NCBI RefSeq assembly: GCF_001610875.1
Contig: NZ_CP011272.1
Coordinates: 4,197,988-4,261,987 of the forward strand
DNA length: 64,000 nucleotides
From: Pirellula sp. SH-Sr6A
Lineage (GTDB): Bacteria > Planctomycetota > Planctomycetia > Pirellulales > Pirellulaceae
Reading direction: 5' to 3'
Shown piece by piece: positions 35,075 through 44,125 of the stretch; position 1 is the stretch's first letter, and every line of letters starts with the position of its first letter. A program made the translations under genes and the position numbers. The notes beneath the pieces are model-generated. The model saw only the letters and a program-made list of their open reading frames with translations, did no database searches and was not told the origin of the DNA.

Positions 35075-35794
35075 TTAATTGCTTTCGGCTCGATAGTTCA
35101 AGACACCTTTCGACACATACAAAGGTATGATCTGACTATCCACTTTTCCGCCACCCAACAGCGGGTCCTTCTGAACTAACTCTTGCACCGAAGCTTCTCC
35201 TGTATTTTTCAGGATCGCAACGGAGAGCCGTGGGGAACGATCGTCGAATTGAAATGCGGCGGAGGCTTTGCCTTCTCGCGCGACCTGTTGCCAATATTCC
35301 CATTGTTGGTTTCTTTCTGATTGCGAAGGGGCTTCCACGGACTCTTTCTTCGTGAAGAGAGCGAGTCGATGCTCCTCCATGCCGACCGGATCCAAGATCA
35401 TTTCGAATTTCCCAAGCTCGCGATCGATACCGTTGATTTCAAGTTTCATGAATCCTTGGTCGACGTATGGGTCATCGCGGAATAGCTCGGGAACTCGCTC
35501 TCGATCTTGCGCCCGAACTCCGACAATGCCTCGCAAGGTTTTTTGAGGGTCGGCGACGGGACCCGCGGCAAAGAGCAGACCTTTTTTGCCTTGTGCGACG
35601 AAGTTATCGATGTGGAGTTTTTGCATTTTTTGCACTTCCTCTTTTTCGACTCCTGCCGTGGTGCGTCCTGTCGTGAGGAAGATGAAAAAGCTTCGCAGCT
35701 GGTTCGGTTCCTTCTCTTGCGCTCGAGCGTTGGTGGTCAAGCAAACGGATAGAATCAGCAAGGGAACAGTGGCGTATTGGATGGATGCGAACAT
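35075..35794 (-). CDS. Secreted protein with two YCII-like domains
   Basis: 239 residues with a signal peptide (ATVPLLILSVCLTTNARAQ). Two repeats of about 85 residues resemble the YCII-related fold: FFIFLTTGRTTAG to the GPVADPQKTLRGIVGV region, and the second half with AVARSP-like replaced by FDDRSPRLSVAIL. YCII relatives are usually cytosolic small enzymes or ligand binders of unclear role; an exported tandem form is seen in planctomycetes. It is convergent with aroB (12 bp apart). The assignment is moderate. Confidence 0.6.
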   Translation of the reverse strand: MFASIQYATVPLLILSVCLTTNARAQEKEPNQLRSFFIFLTTGRTTAGVEKEEVQKMQKLHIDNFVAQGKKGLLFAAGPVADPQKTLRGIVGVRAQDRERVPELFRDDPYVDQGFMKLEINGIDRELGKFEMILDPVGMEEHRLALFTKKESVEAPSQSERNQQWEYWQQVAREGKASAAFQFDDRSPRLSVAILKNTGEASVQELVQKDPLLGGGKVDSQIIPLYVSKGVLNYRAESN

Positions 35795-35945
35795 AGGGGA
35801 AAGGAGCCACGAAGAAGGAAAAAGTGAGTCAGGAACTGGGGAGGCGGGCGCGAAACACGGTGGAGAACGAACTCTGTTTGCCGCATGGTGGGACTAGTAC
35901 TACACTACTAGAAAGTTGTTCAGCACCATCCCTTCTCAATCTACT

Positions 35946-36449
35946 ATGACTCATCGAAAAATACTGGTTTGTGCATGGATCTTAGTTCCATTTGTGGGAA
36001 TTTCCTGCTCCCCGGGTACGCCTCCGAGTGAAAAGCCGGCAGCTTCTCCAACCGCGACCTCCGAGGAGCTCCTTCCCAATGGCGAGCCTAAGGAGGTAAC
36101 GGTTCAACATTGCTTGATCGCCTTCCAAGGCTCTTTGGGAGATCAGCCCGTGCGTCGAACCAAGGAGGAAGCGGAAGCGTTAGCCAAGGACCTTATGAAG
36201 ATGCTGGAAGCGGGAGACAAGTTTGATGAAATCGTCCGTCAATTCACGGACGATTCCGCACCAGGGATCTACTCGATGGCAAATCATGGAGTCCCTGCGG
36301 ATCCGACCCGTTCGGTTTCTCCTCGCGGAGGCATGGTGGCCGCGTTCGGCGATGTCGGGTTCAAATTGCAGGTAGGTGAGTATGGATTAGCCGAGTACGA
36401 TCCCGAAAAATCGAAGTTCGGTTGGCACATCATCAAGCGTATTAAGTAA
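35946..36449 (+). CDS. PpiC-type (parvulin) peptidyl-prolyl isomerase lipoprotein
   Basis: 167 residues from ATG 35946; the open frame begins at TTG 35916. The lipoprotein signal ends with VGISC as lipobox. The parvulin core follows: VQHCLIAFQGSLGD, KDLMKMLEAGDKFDEIVRQF, SPRGGMVAAFGDVGFKL, GLAEYDPEKSKFGWHIIKRI, matching the PpiC pattern of ASxCSS...GGDLG...F and GWHII. It would help folding at the outer or inner membrane. The 3' end overlaps the convergent transporter gene by 8 bp. Confidence 0.87.
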   Translation: MTHRKILVCAWILVPFVGISCSPGTPPSEKPAASPTATSEELLPNGEPKEVTVQHCLIAFQGSLGDQPVRRTKEEAEALAKDLMKMLEAGDKFDEIVRQFTDDSAPGIYSMANHGVPADPTRSVSPRGGMVAAFGDVGFKLQVGEYGLAEYDPEKSKFGWHIIKRIK

Positions 36450-37926
36450 GGGGCACACCTTTGGTTTCGCGGACCATGGCGAAAACCCAAAGCAGGTGCA
36501 GGCACATCATGAAGCAGAAAAACCCAAAGATCACTTCCGGAGCAAATTGGGTGACTGCGATCGGGAAAACGAGCGTTAGCAGGGCAGCAAAGATCCAATG
36601 GGTAAAGCTCCCGAGGGCTTGACCGTTGGCTCGGTGCTGGTCGGGGAAGATCTCGGAAATGAGCACCCAAATCACGGCCCCTTGCCCCATCGCGTGGGCG
36701 GCGATGAACGCAAAGATGCACCCAGGAACCAACCAATAGGTCTTGGTCGAAAACGCCCACGCGCACAGGCCGAGCGATGCGATGTAGCCAAACGAGCCTA
36801 GAATCAACAGCGTTTTGCGTCCCAATCGATCGATAAGCCATAGGCCGACGAAGGTGAAAATGAGATTGGTGACACCGATGCCAACCGACTGCAGCAATGC
36901 AGCTTGCTCCGCCAGTCCCGTCAATTCAAATATACGAGGCGCGAAGTAAAGGATCGCATTGACGCCCGACATCTGATTAAAAAAGGCGACGAGGAAGGCG
37001 ATCGCGATAGGGAGTGCGAGGGATCGGGACCAGAAGGGAGCGTGGGACGACCGATTCGAAGGGTGGGAGGTATCCCTTCCAGCGGTAAGTGCAGCCAAGT
37101 CTTGGTCGAGTTGTTCCGGTGTAGTGTCGGGATCGAGAGTTCGGAGCACTTCGCGGGCTCCCTGCGTGTCGTTTCGAAATGCGACCAGCCAGCGAGGACT
37201 CTCGGGTAACCCAACGCACATGGCGGTATACAAAAGTGCCGGGAAAGCTTCGACGCCGAGCATCCATCGCCATGCGTGTTCGCTCCCGGATTGGGCGATC
37301 AATGCATTGGAAATGAGTGCGATAAGAATTCCAAGGACGATATTAAATTGAAAAAGACCGGCCAATCGTCCGCGTCGATGCGGAGGGGATAGCTCTGCGA
37401 TGTAGAGGGGGCTGGTGACCGTGGAGATTCCGACACCGACGCCTCCGATAAAACGAGCGATCGAGAAAGTCCAGAGGCCGGTAGCCAGTCCGGACCAAAC
37501 CGCGGACACCAGATACAGGATTCCTATCCAAAGCAGTGTCTTGCGACGGCCGTAACGATCCGTGGGAAACTGTCCGATCATCGATCCTAGCACGGTTCCC
37601 CATAAGGCAGAACTGATCGCGATACCGTGCTCGAAATCCGATAGTTGCCACAGCGACTGGATGGTTTTTTCTGCACCGGAGATGACAACGGTATCGAATC
37701 CGAAGAGGAATCCCGCGAGAGCCGATGTCAACGACCAGAAGAAGAGTTTATTCGATGCGTTCACCGAGGTGCCTTCGACGACAGGGGAGAGGAGTGCAAG
37801 GAAATTCGGAGCTTCCGGATAACGTTCGAATAGCCAGGTGCGTGCGTTAGCCGCGATCAGGAGACGTGACGCGATCAGAAGCCATGAGCAGTATAGCCCA
37901 ATCAGAGTGGCGAATCGGCGATCCAC
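36442..37926 (-). CDS. Sugar porter (MFS, XylE/GLUT-like)
   Basis: 494 residues from a GTG start at 37926, which overlaps the end of the upstream gene by 25 bp; later starts cannot be excluded. Twelve membrane segments. Sugar-porter signatures are clear: GFLFGFDTVVISGA in helix 1, DRYGRRKTLLW, RFIGGVGVGISTVTSPLYIAELSPPHRRG, PESPRWLV and IDRLGRKTLL in the second half, ending ETKGVPL. It is a proton-linked or facilitative hexose/pentose carrier in the inner membrane. The substrate is not readable from sequence. Confidence 0.92.
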   Translation of the reverse strand: MDRRFATLIGLYCSWLLIASRLLIAANARTWLFERYPEAPNFLALLSPVVEGTSVNASNKLFFWSLTSALAGFLFGFDTVVISGAEKTIQSLWQLSDFEHGIAISSALWGTVLGSMIGQFPTDRYGRRKTLLWIGILYLVSAVWSGLATGLWTFSIARFIGGVGVGISTVTSPLYIAELSPPHRRGRLAGLFQFNIVLGILIALISNALIAQSGSEHAWRWMLGVEAFPALLYTAMCVGLPESPRWLVAFRNDTQGAREVLRTLDPDTTPEQLDQDLAALTAGRDTSHPSNRSSHAPFWSRSLALPIAIAFLVAFFNQMSGVNAILYFAPRIFELTGLAEQAALLQSVGIGVTNLIFTFVGLWLIDRLGRKTLLILGSFGYIASLGLCAWAFSTKTYWLVPGCIFAFIAAHAMGQGAVIWVLISEIFPDQHRANGQALGSFTHWIFAALLTLVFPIAVTQFAPEVIFGFFCFMMCLHLLWVFAMVRETKGVPLT

Positions 37927-38861
37927 GGGGAAAGCAGGCTGAGCAATCCGAGACCATAAAACGTGTACTCGACATCTTGAGAGTCATCCAATTCAAAACC
38001 GGCGAATCCTCCGGCTTCTCGTTCCATGCTCGTTCCGTATCGATAGGCACGAAAAGTGTCCGCGTCGTCGAGGCGTTGCAGGTCCCAAAGGGTGACGCAG
38101 GCGGTGAAGGTACTGAGCAAATCGGGGAGTGGCATCCGCGTGTTGGCTTGAAAGCCACCTTCGTCGGTCTGAACATCCAAAAGGAACTCGGCAGCCGTCG
38201 ATGCCACCTCGGGTTCGAGAGCGTTTAAGGTTCGGAGGGCGCCGATGGCAGCGGCCGTTGGATTGGTTCCCGATCGTTTGGCAACTCGAACCTCGAGAAA
38301 CCCACCATCGTCGCGCCGTTGTTTCAATAAAAAAGCGACGGCAGGGTCGTCGGCTGGAAGTGGATGCTCTAGCAGTTCCAAGCAGATAGTAACCAGGAAG
38401 GTTTGGTACGTGCTCCCGACATTGGCTTGTTCGATTCTCGCGAATCCACCATCGTCGCGGCGAAGGCGATGAAGCAGATCGCTCAATCGCCCTTTCCAAT
38501 CGATGGAAAGGGACGCAAGGGGATGGGCTTCCGTGGACGCTTCGATGAGCGAGGCACCGTAGATCAAGGAGAGGAGATCGATAATCGATTCTTGGTGTTC
38601 GGTGCGCGAGAACAGAAAGCGGCTCGCGTTGTCAGCTACGGTTCCTTGGAGTTCACCGAGGATAGCTAACGAGCGAAGCGCGAACGAGGTGTAGTATAGA
38701 TCGCTACTCCCTTCGCGTCCTCCCCAACCTCCATCTTCACGTTGCGAGCGTAGGATATAGGCGGCATGCCGCTCTCGCAACGTGTCCGGCAGAAGGGCAG
38801 CGCCGGCGGTCAATTGAATCGTAAGACGCTCCAGATATCCGAATTCCAAGCTGTCGTGCAT
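37902..38861 (-). CDS. Prenyltransferase / squalene-oxidase repeat protein
   Basis: 319 residues from ATG 38859-38861 (MHDSLEFGYLERL); an upstream frame runs to 38927. At least five repeats of the alpha/alpha-barrel type with DGG(W/F) turns: SQREDGGWGG, RRDDGGFARI, QRRDDGGFLEV, QTDEGGFQANT, EREAGGFAGF. This is the beta-subunit geranylgeranyltransferase / terpene cyclase repeat. Protein prenylation is not expected in bacteria, so a structural or lipid-binding role is possible. Its stop is followed, within the overlap, by the sugar-porter start. Confidence 0.8.
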   Translation of the reverse strand: MHDSLEFGYLERLTIQLTAGAALLPDTLRERHAAYILRSQREDGGWGGREGSSDLYYTSFALRSLAILGELQGTVADNASRFLFSRTEHQESIIDLLSLIYGASLIEASTEAHPLASLSIDWKGRLSDLLHRLRRDDGGFARIEQANVGSTYQTFLVTICLELLEHPLPADDPAVAFLLKQRRDDGGFLEVRVAKRSGTNPTAAAIGALRTLNALEPEVASTAAEFLLDVQTDEGGFQANTRMPLPDLLSTFTACVTLWDLQRLDDADTFRAYRYGTSMEREAGGFAGFELDDSQDVEYTFYGLGLLSLLSPWIADSPL

Positions 38862-38902
38862 GGCATTATCAGGATGGGTTGGGGTCTTGGATTGAAACCG
38901 AA

Positions 38903-39505
38903 CTAGGAATACAGGTGCTGAATGCAAAGCTGCGACCAGGTTTCGAAGCGACCGATTTCGGTTCGGATCCGATCGATTGTTTGGAAACCTGCGAATTGAA
39001 GATCCTCTTCAGCGCTGGAAACTTTGCAGGAGAAAAGTTGCATGATGTGAACAACACCGAGGTGAACGCGACCAACTTCGGTGCTGTCGTCGTAGATCAA
39101 ACCGACCACCCGTTGTTGCCCACCGCATTCGATTTTTACTTCTTCCTCTAGCTCTCGCTGCATTCCGGTGTTGTACCAATCGTCTCCCGTTGTGTCTTCG
39201 ATGGAGATATGCCCTCCGATCCCGATCGATTTTTTAGCATGGAGACGTTTTTCCCCTTGTCCTTTTCCACGGGTGTACTGGAAGAGTTGCGTTTGATTCG
39301 CATCGCTGCATTCCAGAATAATGTAGGGGATCAGCTGTTTGAACGAGGGGTCGTCCTCGACCATGCTCCGGGGAAGAAACGACTGATTGTTTCGGTCCAA
39401 GATCGCAGGCAGATAGCGATCGACATTGTGCTGAAATCCGGAAAAGGAACCTAGTTCGTCAAGGAGCCGTGCGGGCACTACGAGTACTTCTTCGTCTTTG
39501 GCCAT
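38903..39505 (-). CDS. Nudix-family predicted phosphoesterase
   Basis: 200 residues from ATG 39503-39505 (MAKDEEVLVV); a longer frame starts at 39586. The Nudix box is present in the variant form GIGGHISIED ... RELEEEV, with 15 residues between the GG and the REL where the classical spacing differs slightly. HLGVVHIMQL precedes the C-terminus. It resembles the predicted-phosphoesterase branch of Nudix proteins (COG4112 type). The substrate is unknown. It lies 41 bp before the prenyltransferase-like gene and parallel to it. Confidence 0.8.
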   Translation of the reverse strand: MAKDEEVLVVPARLLDELGSFSGFQHNVDRYLPAILDRNNQSFLPRSMVEDDPSFKQLIPYIILECSDANQTQLFQYTRGKGQGEKRLHAKKSIGIGGHISIEDTTGDDWYNTGMQRELEEEVKIECGGQQRVVGLIYDDSTEVGRVHLGVVHIMQLFSCKVSSAEEDLQFAGFQTIDRIRTEIGRFETWSQLCIQHLYS

Positions 39506-39664
39506 CGCGATTGAGGGGAGATAAGGAGGATTCGAGCTCGAGACGAGAGAGAGGAGTGCAGGATGCCGACAGGCTTCCATCCACAAGCCGGGCTCCCATC
39601 TCCCATGGGTTTGCGATACGATACACGGTTTGAATCGCGCTGACTATTAGGATTTCGATACAAA

Positions 39665-41608
39665 ATGCAACGAGGAGGGACATCGGTGCCAAGCTCACAT
39701 AAGAGTGCCATCCGACCGCACGGGAAAATTCGTCGACAATTGAGGAAGGTGATCTTGTCGATGGGGCTTGTATCGCTCGGCTTGCCTGCGGGCGATGCAT
39801 GGGCGGAGTCTGTTCCGGCCAGCAAGATGTTTCCAGACACCACGCAGGCCTTGATTACTCTTCCCGACACCCCCACTTTTTTGGAGCTCTGGAACAAAAC
39901 CCAGCTCGGAAAGCTCGCCATCGATGACAAGCTGGTGTCTTTCTGGGAAACGCAGCGAAAAGAACTTCAGTCTCGGTTCAGCGATGCAGGTTGGCAGCTG
40001 AGCCTTCAAGTCGATGACTTGGAACATCTCTCGGCCGGACAAACCACCTTGGGATGGATTGCACGCACGGGCGAGAAGCCTTATTCCATCGGGTTGGTCA
40101 TCGATATCGGCGACAACACGGACGAAGCCGACAAATTTCTCAAGCGAGTCGAACAGCAGCTCAAGGATCGCAAAGCCCAGGTCAAGACATGGGAGGATAA
40201 GGGCGTCAAGATCACGCAATACTTTGTCCCATCCCCCTCGGATGAGAATCGAATCCTCGAGTCCAACTATGCCGTGCATGGTGGTCAATTGATCGCGACC
40301 GATGACGTAGCGACGATGACCGAGTTGTTGGCTGCCCAGAGTGGGAATCGAACCGGTGCGCTCGCCGACTCCCCTCTTTACCAAGACGCTTTGTCGAAAG
40401 TGAAAGGTGATGGCCCGGCCGAAGTCGAGTATTTCGTCCGACCCATTGGAATCGCCAAACTCCTTCGTTCGATCAGCGGCAAACCACCCAAGAACCAACA
40501 GGACTTGATCAAGCTTCTCGAAGAGCAAGGCTTCGATGCGATTCGCTGTGCCATTGGACACGTTCATTTCAACGAAAGCGATTTCGATGTCTTTCATCAC
40601 GGGTTTGTGAAGCTGGAGAAACCGGTCAAGCCCTCGGTGGAGATCTTGGATTTCCCAAATGTCGAAAAGCTGGAGCCCCCGGTTTGGCTCAACAAAGAAA
40701 GCGCATTGGTCCTTGGTTTTTCATGGAATTTGAAAGAAGCCTTCCCCAAGTTCCAGTACATCGTCGATGCCTACATCGGCGATAAAACTTTCGAAGCGAT
40801 GATGGAGGGGATTCGTGATGACTCACAGGGTCCCCAGATCGACATAACCAAGGAGGTGCTTCCCTACCTTTCGACCGAGTTATTCCTCTCCACCGAAATC
40901 GTGAAACCCGTCACGCCGGAGAGCAAACGTTCTTTGGTCTTGCTCCGATTGAACGATCCCGACAAAAAACTCAACCGCGTCGTGGATCGTTACGGGAGCA
41001 ACGAGACTATCAGCACTCCCGAGGATTACGAAGGCTACCGGATATGGAGCTTCAAGAACGAAGAAGAAGTCGAAGTGGAACTCGATTTCGGTAGTCCCAA
41101 AACCGCAGGCAATGCGGAGGAAGAAGAAGAATCCGACGAGCCGTTGCTTGAGCAGTATGCGATCAGCATCGTCGAAGGCTATTTTGTTTTCGGCTCGGAT
41201 ACGGAATTGATCAAAGAGCTTATCGATCGCGTGAAGTCTGCCCCTTCGGAGTCAGAGTTCAACAAGCAGCCTGACGTTCAACGCGCTCGGAGCACCATGG
41301 ATGCCATCTCCGGTGGAAGCCCTGTCAGTGCATTGCAAATCGACCGAACCGACAGGTCGTTTGAGATGCAATATGAACTTTTCCGCGAAGGAAAGTTGAA
41401 CGCTTCCCGAAGTATTCTCGCAACGGTTCTCGATCGATTGCTCGATCCCAAGCATAAAAATCGAGAGCAGGAGCAAAAGCTCAAGGGAGATACGTTGCCG
41501 CCGTTCGACGAAATCCGTGGCTACTTTATGCCCGCAGGGAGCGTGATCCGAACCGAAGAAGACGGGTGGTCGATCCAGAGTTACGTGCTTCGAAAAGAAG
41601 AAAAGTAA
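39665..41608 (+). CDS. Large secreted hypothetical protein
   Basis: 647 residues. There is a long basic N-terminus, then a signal-like stretch (LRKVILSMGLVSLGLPAGDAWA). The mature part is acidic, without membrane segments, with phrases such as PDTTQALITLPDTPTFLELW and HGGQLIATDDVATMTELL. They recall planctomycete exported proteins related to DUF3352. A very acidic stretch (NAEEEEESDEP) lies near 475-490. No catalytic motif was found. It reads into a hydrolase gene 77 bp on and may share its transcript. Confidence 0.7.
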   Translation: MQRGGTSVPSSHKSAIRPHGKIRRQLRKVILSMGLVSLGLPAGDAWAESVPASKMFPDTTQALITLPDTPTFLELWNKTQLGKLAIDDKLVSFWETQRKELQSRFSDAGWQLSLQVDDLEHLSAGQTTLGWIARTGEKPYSIGLVIDIGDNTDEADKFLKRVEQQLKDRKAQVKTWEDKGVKITQYFVPSPSDENRILESNYAVHGGQLIATDDVATMTELLAAQSGNRTGALADSPLYQDALSKVKGDGPAEVEYFVRPIGIAKLLRSISGKPPKNQQDLIKLLEEQGFDAIRCAIGHVHFNESDFDVFHHGFVKLEKPVKPSVEILDFPNVEKLEPPVWLNKESALVLGFSWNLKEAFPKFQYIVDAYIGDKTFEAMMEGIRDDSQGPQIDITKEVLPYLSTELFLSTEIVKPVTPESKRSLVLLRLNDPDKKLNRVVDRYGSNETISTPEDYEGYRIWSFKNEEEVEVELDFGSPKTAGNAEEEEESDEPLLEQYAISIVEGYFVFGSDTELIKELIDRVKSAPSESEFNKQPDVQRARSTMDAISGGSPVSALQIDRTDRSFEMQYELFREGKLNASRSILATVLDRLLDPKHKNREQEQKLKGDTLPPFDEIRGYFMPAGSVIRTEEDGWSIQSYVLRKEEK

Positions 41609-41685
41609 TCCCCTGTGGATGGGATTCGTTCCCCGTGCGCACTCACCTTTCGAATCCTTTCTCCGTCCTAGGAGTTGCCTCGCTG

Positions 41686-42549
41686 ATGCGTTCTTCGCTT
41701 ATTTGCATGCTCTGTCTCGTCATGGGATGGAGCAATACGAATCCGTCGGCAGTCCTGGGCCAAACGGGAGAATCCAAAACGCAACGGGCCGCACCAAAAC
41801 AAACCGGTGCACCTCCTCGGCTGGAGCTTCCCGGTAAATCGTGGACGATCGACGGCCACCGCGCTTTTGTTTTCCTGCCGGAAGAGTCGAAACGCTCCCA
41901 GCCGCAGCCTTGGATTTTCTATGCTCCTACTCTCCCCGCTTACCCCGATGAAGCGGAGCGTTGGATGCACGAACAGTTCTTGACGGCGGGAGTTGCCGTC
42001 GCGGGCGTGAATGTTGGGGAAGCCTATGGGAATCCCTCAAGTCATCAAGTGTTTCTTAAGCTGTACGAGATATTGATTCGAGAACACGGCTTTGCACCGA
42101 AGGCCTGTTGTTTTGGTAGAAGTCGTGGCGGCCTTTGGGTCAGCAGTTGGGCAATCGCTCATCCAGAAAAGGTGAGCGGAATCATTGGTATCTATCCTGT
42201 GTTCGATTTCAGGACGTATCCCAAATTAGACAAAGCGGCTCCAGCATATGGACTCACATCCGACGAACTGGTCTCGCAGAACGAAAAACTGAATCCTATC
42301 TCCCGAATCAATGTTCTGGCAAAGTCGAAAATCCCGATTGTCCTCATCCATGGCGACGAGGACAAAGTAGTGCCACTCGACGAGAACTCTGCCGAGCTCA
42401 AGCGTCGCTATGAAAAGGCCGGTGCTAGTGATTTGGTGGAACTCATCGTTGCACCGGGCCAAGGCCACAGTTTTTGGGAAGGATTTTTTCGCGAACAACG
42501 CCTTGTTGATTTCGCCATCGAAAACGCCAAGAAAGCTGCTGCTCGTTGA
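41686..42549 (+). CDS. Secreted alpha/beta hydrolase
   Basis: 287 residues from ATG 41686, with AGGAG 11 bases upstream and a signal peptide (LICMLCLVMGWSNTNPSAVLG); the open frame begins at 41566 inside the upstream gene. Catalytic candidates: Ser in the elbow GRSRGG, Asp in HGDEDKVVP and His in GQGHSFWEG. It belongs to the prolyl-oligopeptidase / dienelactone hydrolase-like group. An exported esterase or peptidase is likely. Substrate unknown. Confidence 0.85.
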   Translation: MRSSLICMLCLVMGWSNTNPSAVLGQTGESKTQRAAPKQTGAPPRLELPGKSWTIDGHRAFVFLPEESKRSQPQPWIFYAPTLPAYPDEAERWMHEQFLTAGVAVAGVNVGEAYGNPSSHQVFLKLYEILIREHGFAPKACCFGRSRGGLWVSSWAIAHPEKVSGIIGIYPVFDFRTYPKLDKAAPAYGLTSDELVSQNEKLNPISRINVLAKSKIPIVLIHGDEDKVVPLDENSAELKRRYEKAGASDLVELIVAPGQGHSFWEGFFREQRLVDFAIENAKKAAAR

Positions 42550-42788
42550 TCGAATCGGCCCCGTCGCCGCAGTTTGTTCCATGGAATCATGTGCCGACGG
42601 ATTCCATCGGGCTAATGCCCCCTCCTCTGGTGCTCCCGTCATGCCTAACGGCCCAGTAGCTCCCATCGATCCAGCGCCCGCCAGCAGACAGAGCCCCAAA
42701 TTAGAGCCCGAGCAGTCCAAAGCGCAACCGTGACCCGATCACGCTTGTAGTCATTCTCGCTGCTTCAGCGAATTGTCGCGGCCGGGGG

Positions 42789-44033
42789 TTATTTGGTATT
42801 GGGGATGAGAAAAACGCCATCGAAACGCGCGGTACCTTGGGCGCCGAACAGGCCGATCGAAACGATGGCTTCGCGGGTCGCTGCGGGGACGCGGAATTCA
42901 TCTTCATGGCGTTTCCATGGAAGTGTTCCTTTGAGTCCACCGACGTAGTTGTACCCGATCAGATTGCGTTTTTCGTCGAAGTACTGAATCGCTACGGAGG
43001 GGGAACGCGTGCGGTCTGGACCGATTCGAACTTCATCGACTTTCATCCAGGCTCCTAGGCGGATTCGCTTCACGACGCGACCGTCCAGAGCCAGGCCTTG
43101 CAGCAGCATGCTCGGTTGGCTGGGGTCGTCGCTTGAAAACTCAGCGACTCGTTTTCCTTCGGGCGCCGCGGGGTCCTCCACGACGGTGCAACCGAACTGG
43201 TAGTACCATCCCGGAACGTGAAACTCTTTGATGAGATCTTCCTCAAAGCTGTTGTTGAGAAGTTTGGGGTTCGCTGGGTCTGGGGCGATCTCCCGGCTCG
43301 CCTCCGCTTGTCCTGTCATCGGCACAAACAGCGTCGGTTGTAGCGATTCCTTTTCCAGGACCCCGTTGATCTTTTTCATTCGGCAGAGCATTTGTTGGTA
43401 GCGCTCTCCGACGGGAATGATCATCACCCCACCTTCTTTGAGTTGATCCTGTAGAGGTTGCGGGACCTTTTCAGGGGAGCATGTCACAATGATCTTGTCG
43501 AAAGGGGCATGTTCGGGCCAGCCTTTGAAACCGTCGCCGACCAGACAGTGGACGTTGGTGTATTGCAAATCTGCAAGCAGTTGTTTGGTTCGGTAGCCTA
43601 GTTCCTCGACGATTTCGATGGTGTACACATCCTGGACGAGCGGACTTAAGATCGCCGCTTGGTAGCCACTCCCGGTTCCGATTTCGAGAACTTTGTCCGT
43701 CGGCTTTGGTTCCAACGCTTGGGTCATCAGTGCGACGATGAAGGGGCTGCTGATGGTCTGGCTTTCGCCGATCGGGATCGCGATGTCTTGGTAGGACTTG
43801 GCGATGTGCTGTTTGGGAACGAACTGATGGCGAAGCGTGGTCTTTACCGAGTTCAGGACTCGCTGGTCGGTGATGCCACCTGGGATAAGAACATTGTCGA
43901 TCAGTCGTTCGCGCAGGATGCGGAACTGTTCTTCGGGGTCATTGTTGAAGAAACGTCCGGGGGGCTGCGCGGAGGTGATGATCGGCATGGCGATAAGGAA
44001 ACCGAAAGCGAGGGGAAGAAGGGGGAGTCGCAT
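42789..44033 (-). CDS. pcm: Secreted protein-L-isoaspartate O-methyltransferase with C-terminal beta-sandwich
   Basis: 414 residues. It begins with a signal peptide (LPLLPLAFGFLIAMPIITSA). The Pcm domain (about 30-230) has FVPKQHIAKSYQDIAIPIGE, QTISSPFIVALMTQAL, VLEIGTGSGYQAAILSPL and VTCSPEKVPQPLQDQL, all core Pcm motifs. After it comes a 150-residue domain like galactose-binding sandwiches (NNSFEEDL...VPGWYYQFG...ARFDGVFLI). Pcm repairs isoaspartyl residues in proteins and is normally cytosolic and about 210 residues long. Export would raise the question of where SAM comes from. Confidence 0.85.
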   Translation of the reverse strand: MRLPLLPLAFGFLIAMPIITSAQPPGRFFNNDPEEQFRILRERLIDNVLIPGGITDQRVLNSVKTTLRHQFVPKQHIAKSYQDIAIPIGESQTISSPFIVALMTQALEPKPTDKVLEIGTGSGYQAAILSPLVQDVYTIEIVEELGYRTKQLLADLQYTNVHCLVGDGFKGWPEHAPFDKIIVTCSPEKVPQPLQDQLKEGGVMIIPVGERYQQMLCRMKKINGVLEKESLQPTLFVPMTGQAEASREIAPDPANPKLLNNSFEEDLIKEFHVPGWYYQFGCTVVEDPAAPEGKRVAEFSSDDPSQPSMLLQGLALDGRVVKRIRLGAWMKVDEVRIGPDRTRSPSVAIQYFDEKRNLIGYNYVGGLKGTLPWKRHEDEFRVPAATREAIVSIGLFGAQGTARFDGVFLIPNTK

Positions 44034-44060
44034 AGTACCGGCAGTCTCCGAAAGGGAAAC

Positions 44061-44087
44061 AAAAAATGCACCGAGGGAATCGGTGCA
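44061..44087 (-). terminator. Intrinsic terminator of efp
   Basis: On the minus strand an 8-bp perfect stem (TGCACCGA / TCGGTGCA, plus-strand arms 44067-44074 and 44080-44087, 5-base loop) is followed by TTTTTTGTTT. It lies 39 bp after the efp stop and before the Pcm gene, so efp is transcribed separately. Confidence 0.88.
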
Positions 44088-44125
44088 TTATCCACGATGC
44101 TAATGGTGAGGACAACGAAAAAGCG

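Noticed and set aside
42226-42720. Minus-strand open frame over the hydrolase end and the gap to 42788
   Set aside because: Mostly antisense to the alpha/beta hydrolase; the Gly-rich start has no signal or motif. The 239-bp gap holds nothing else I can support.
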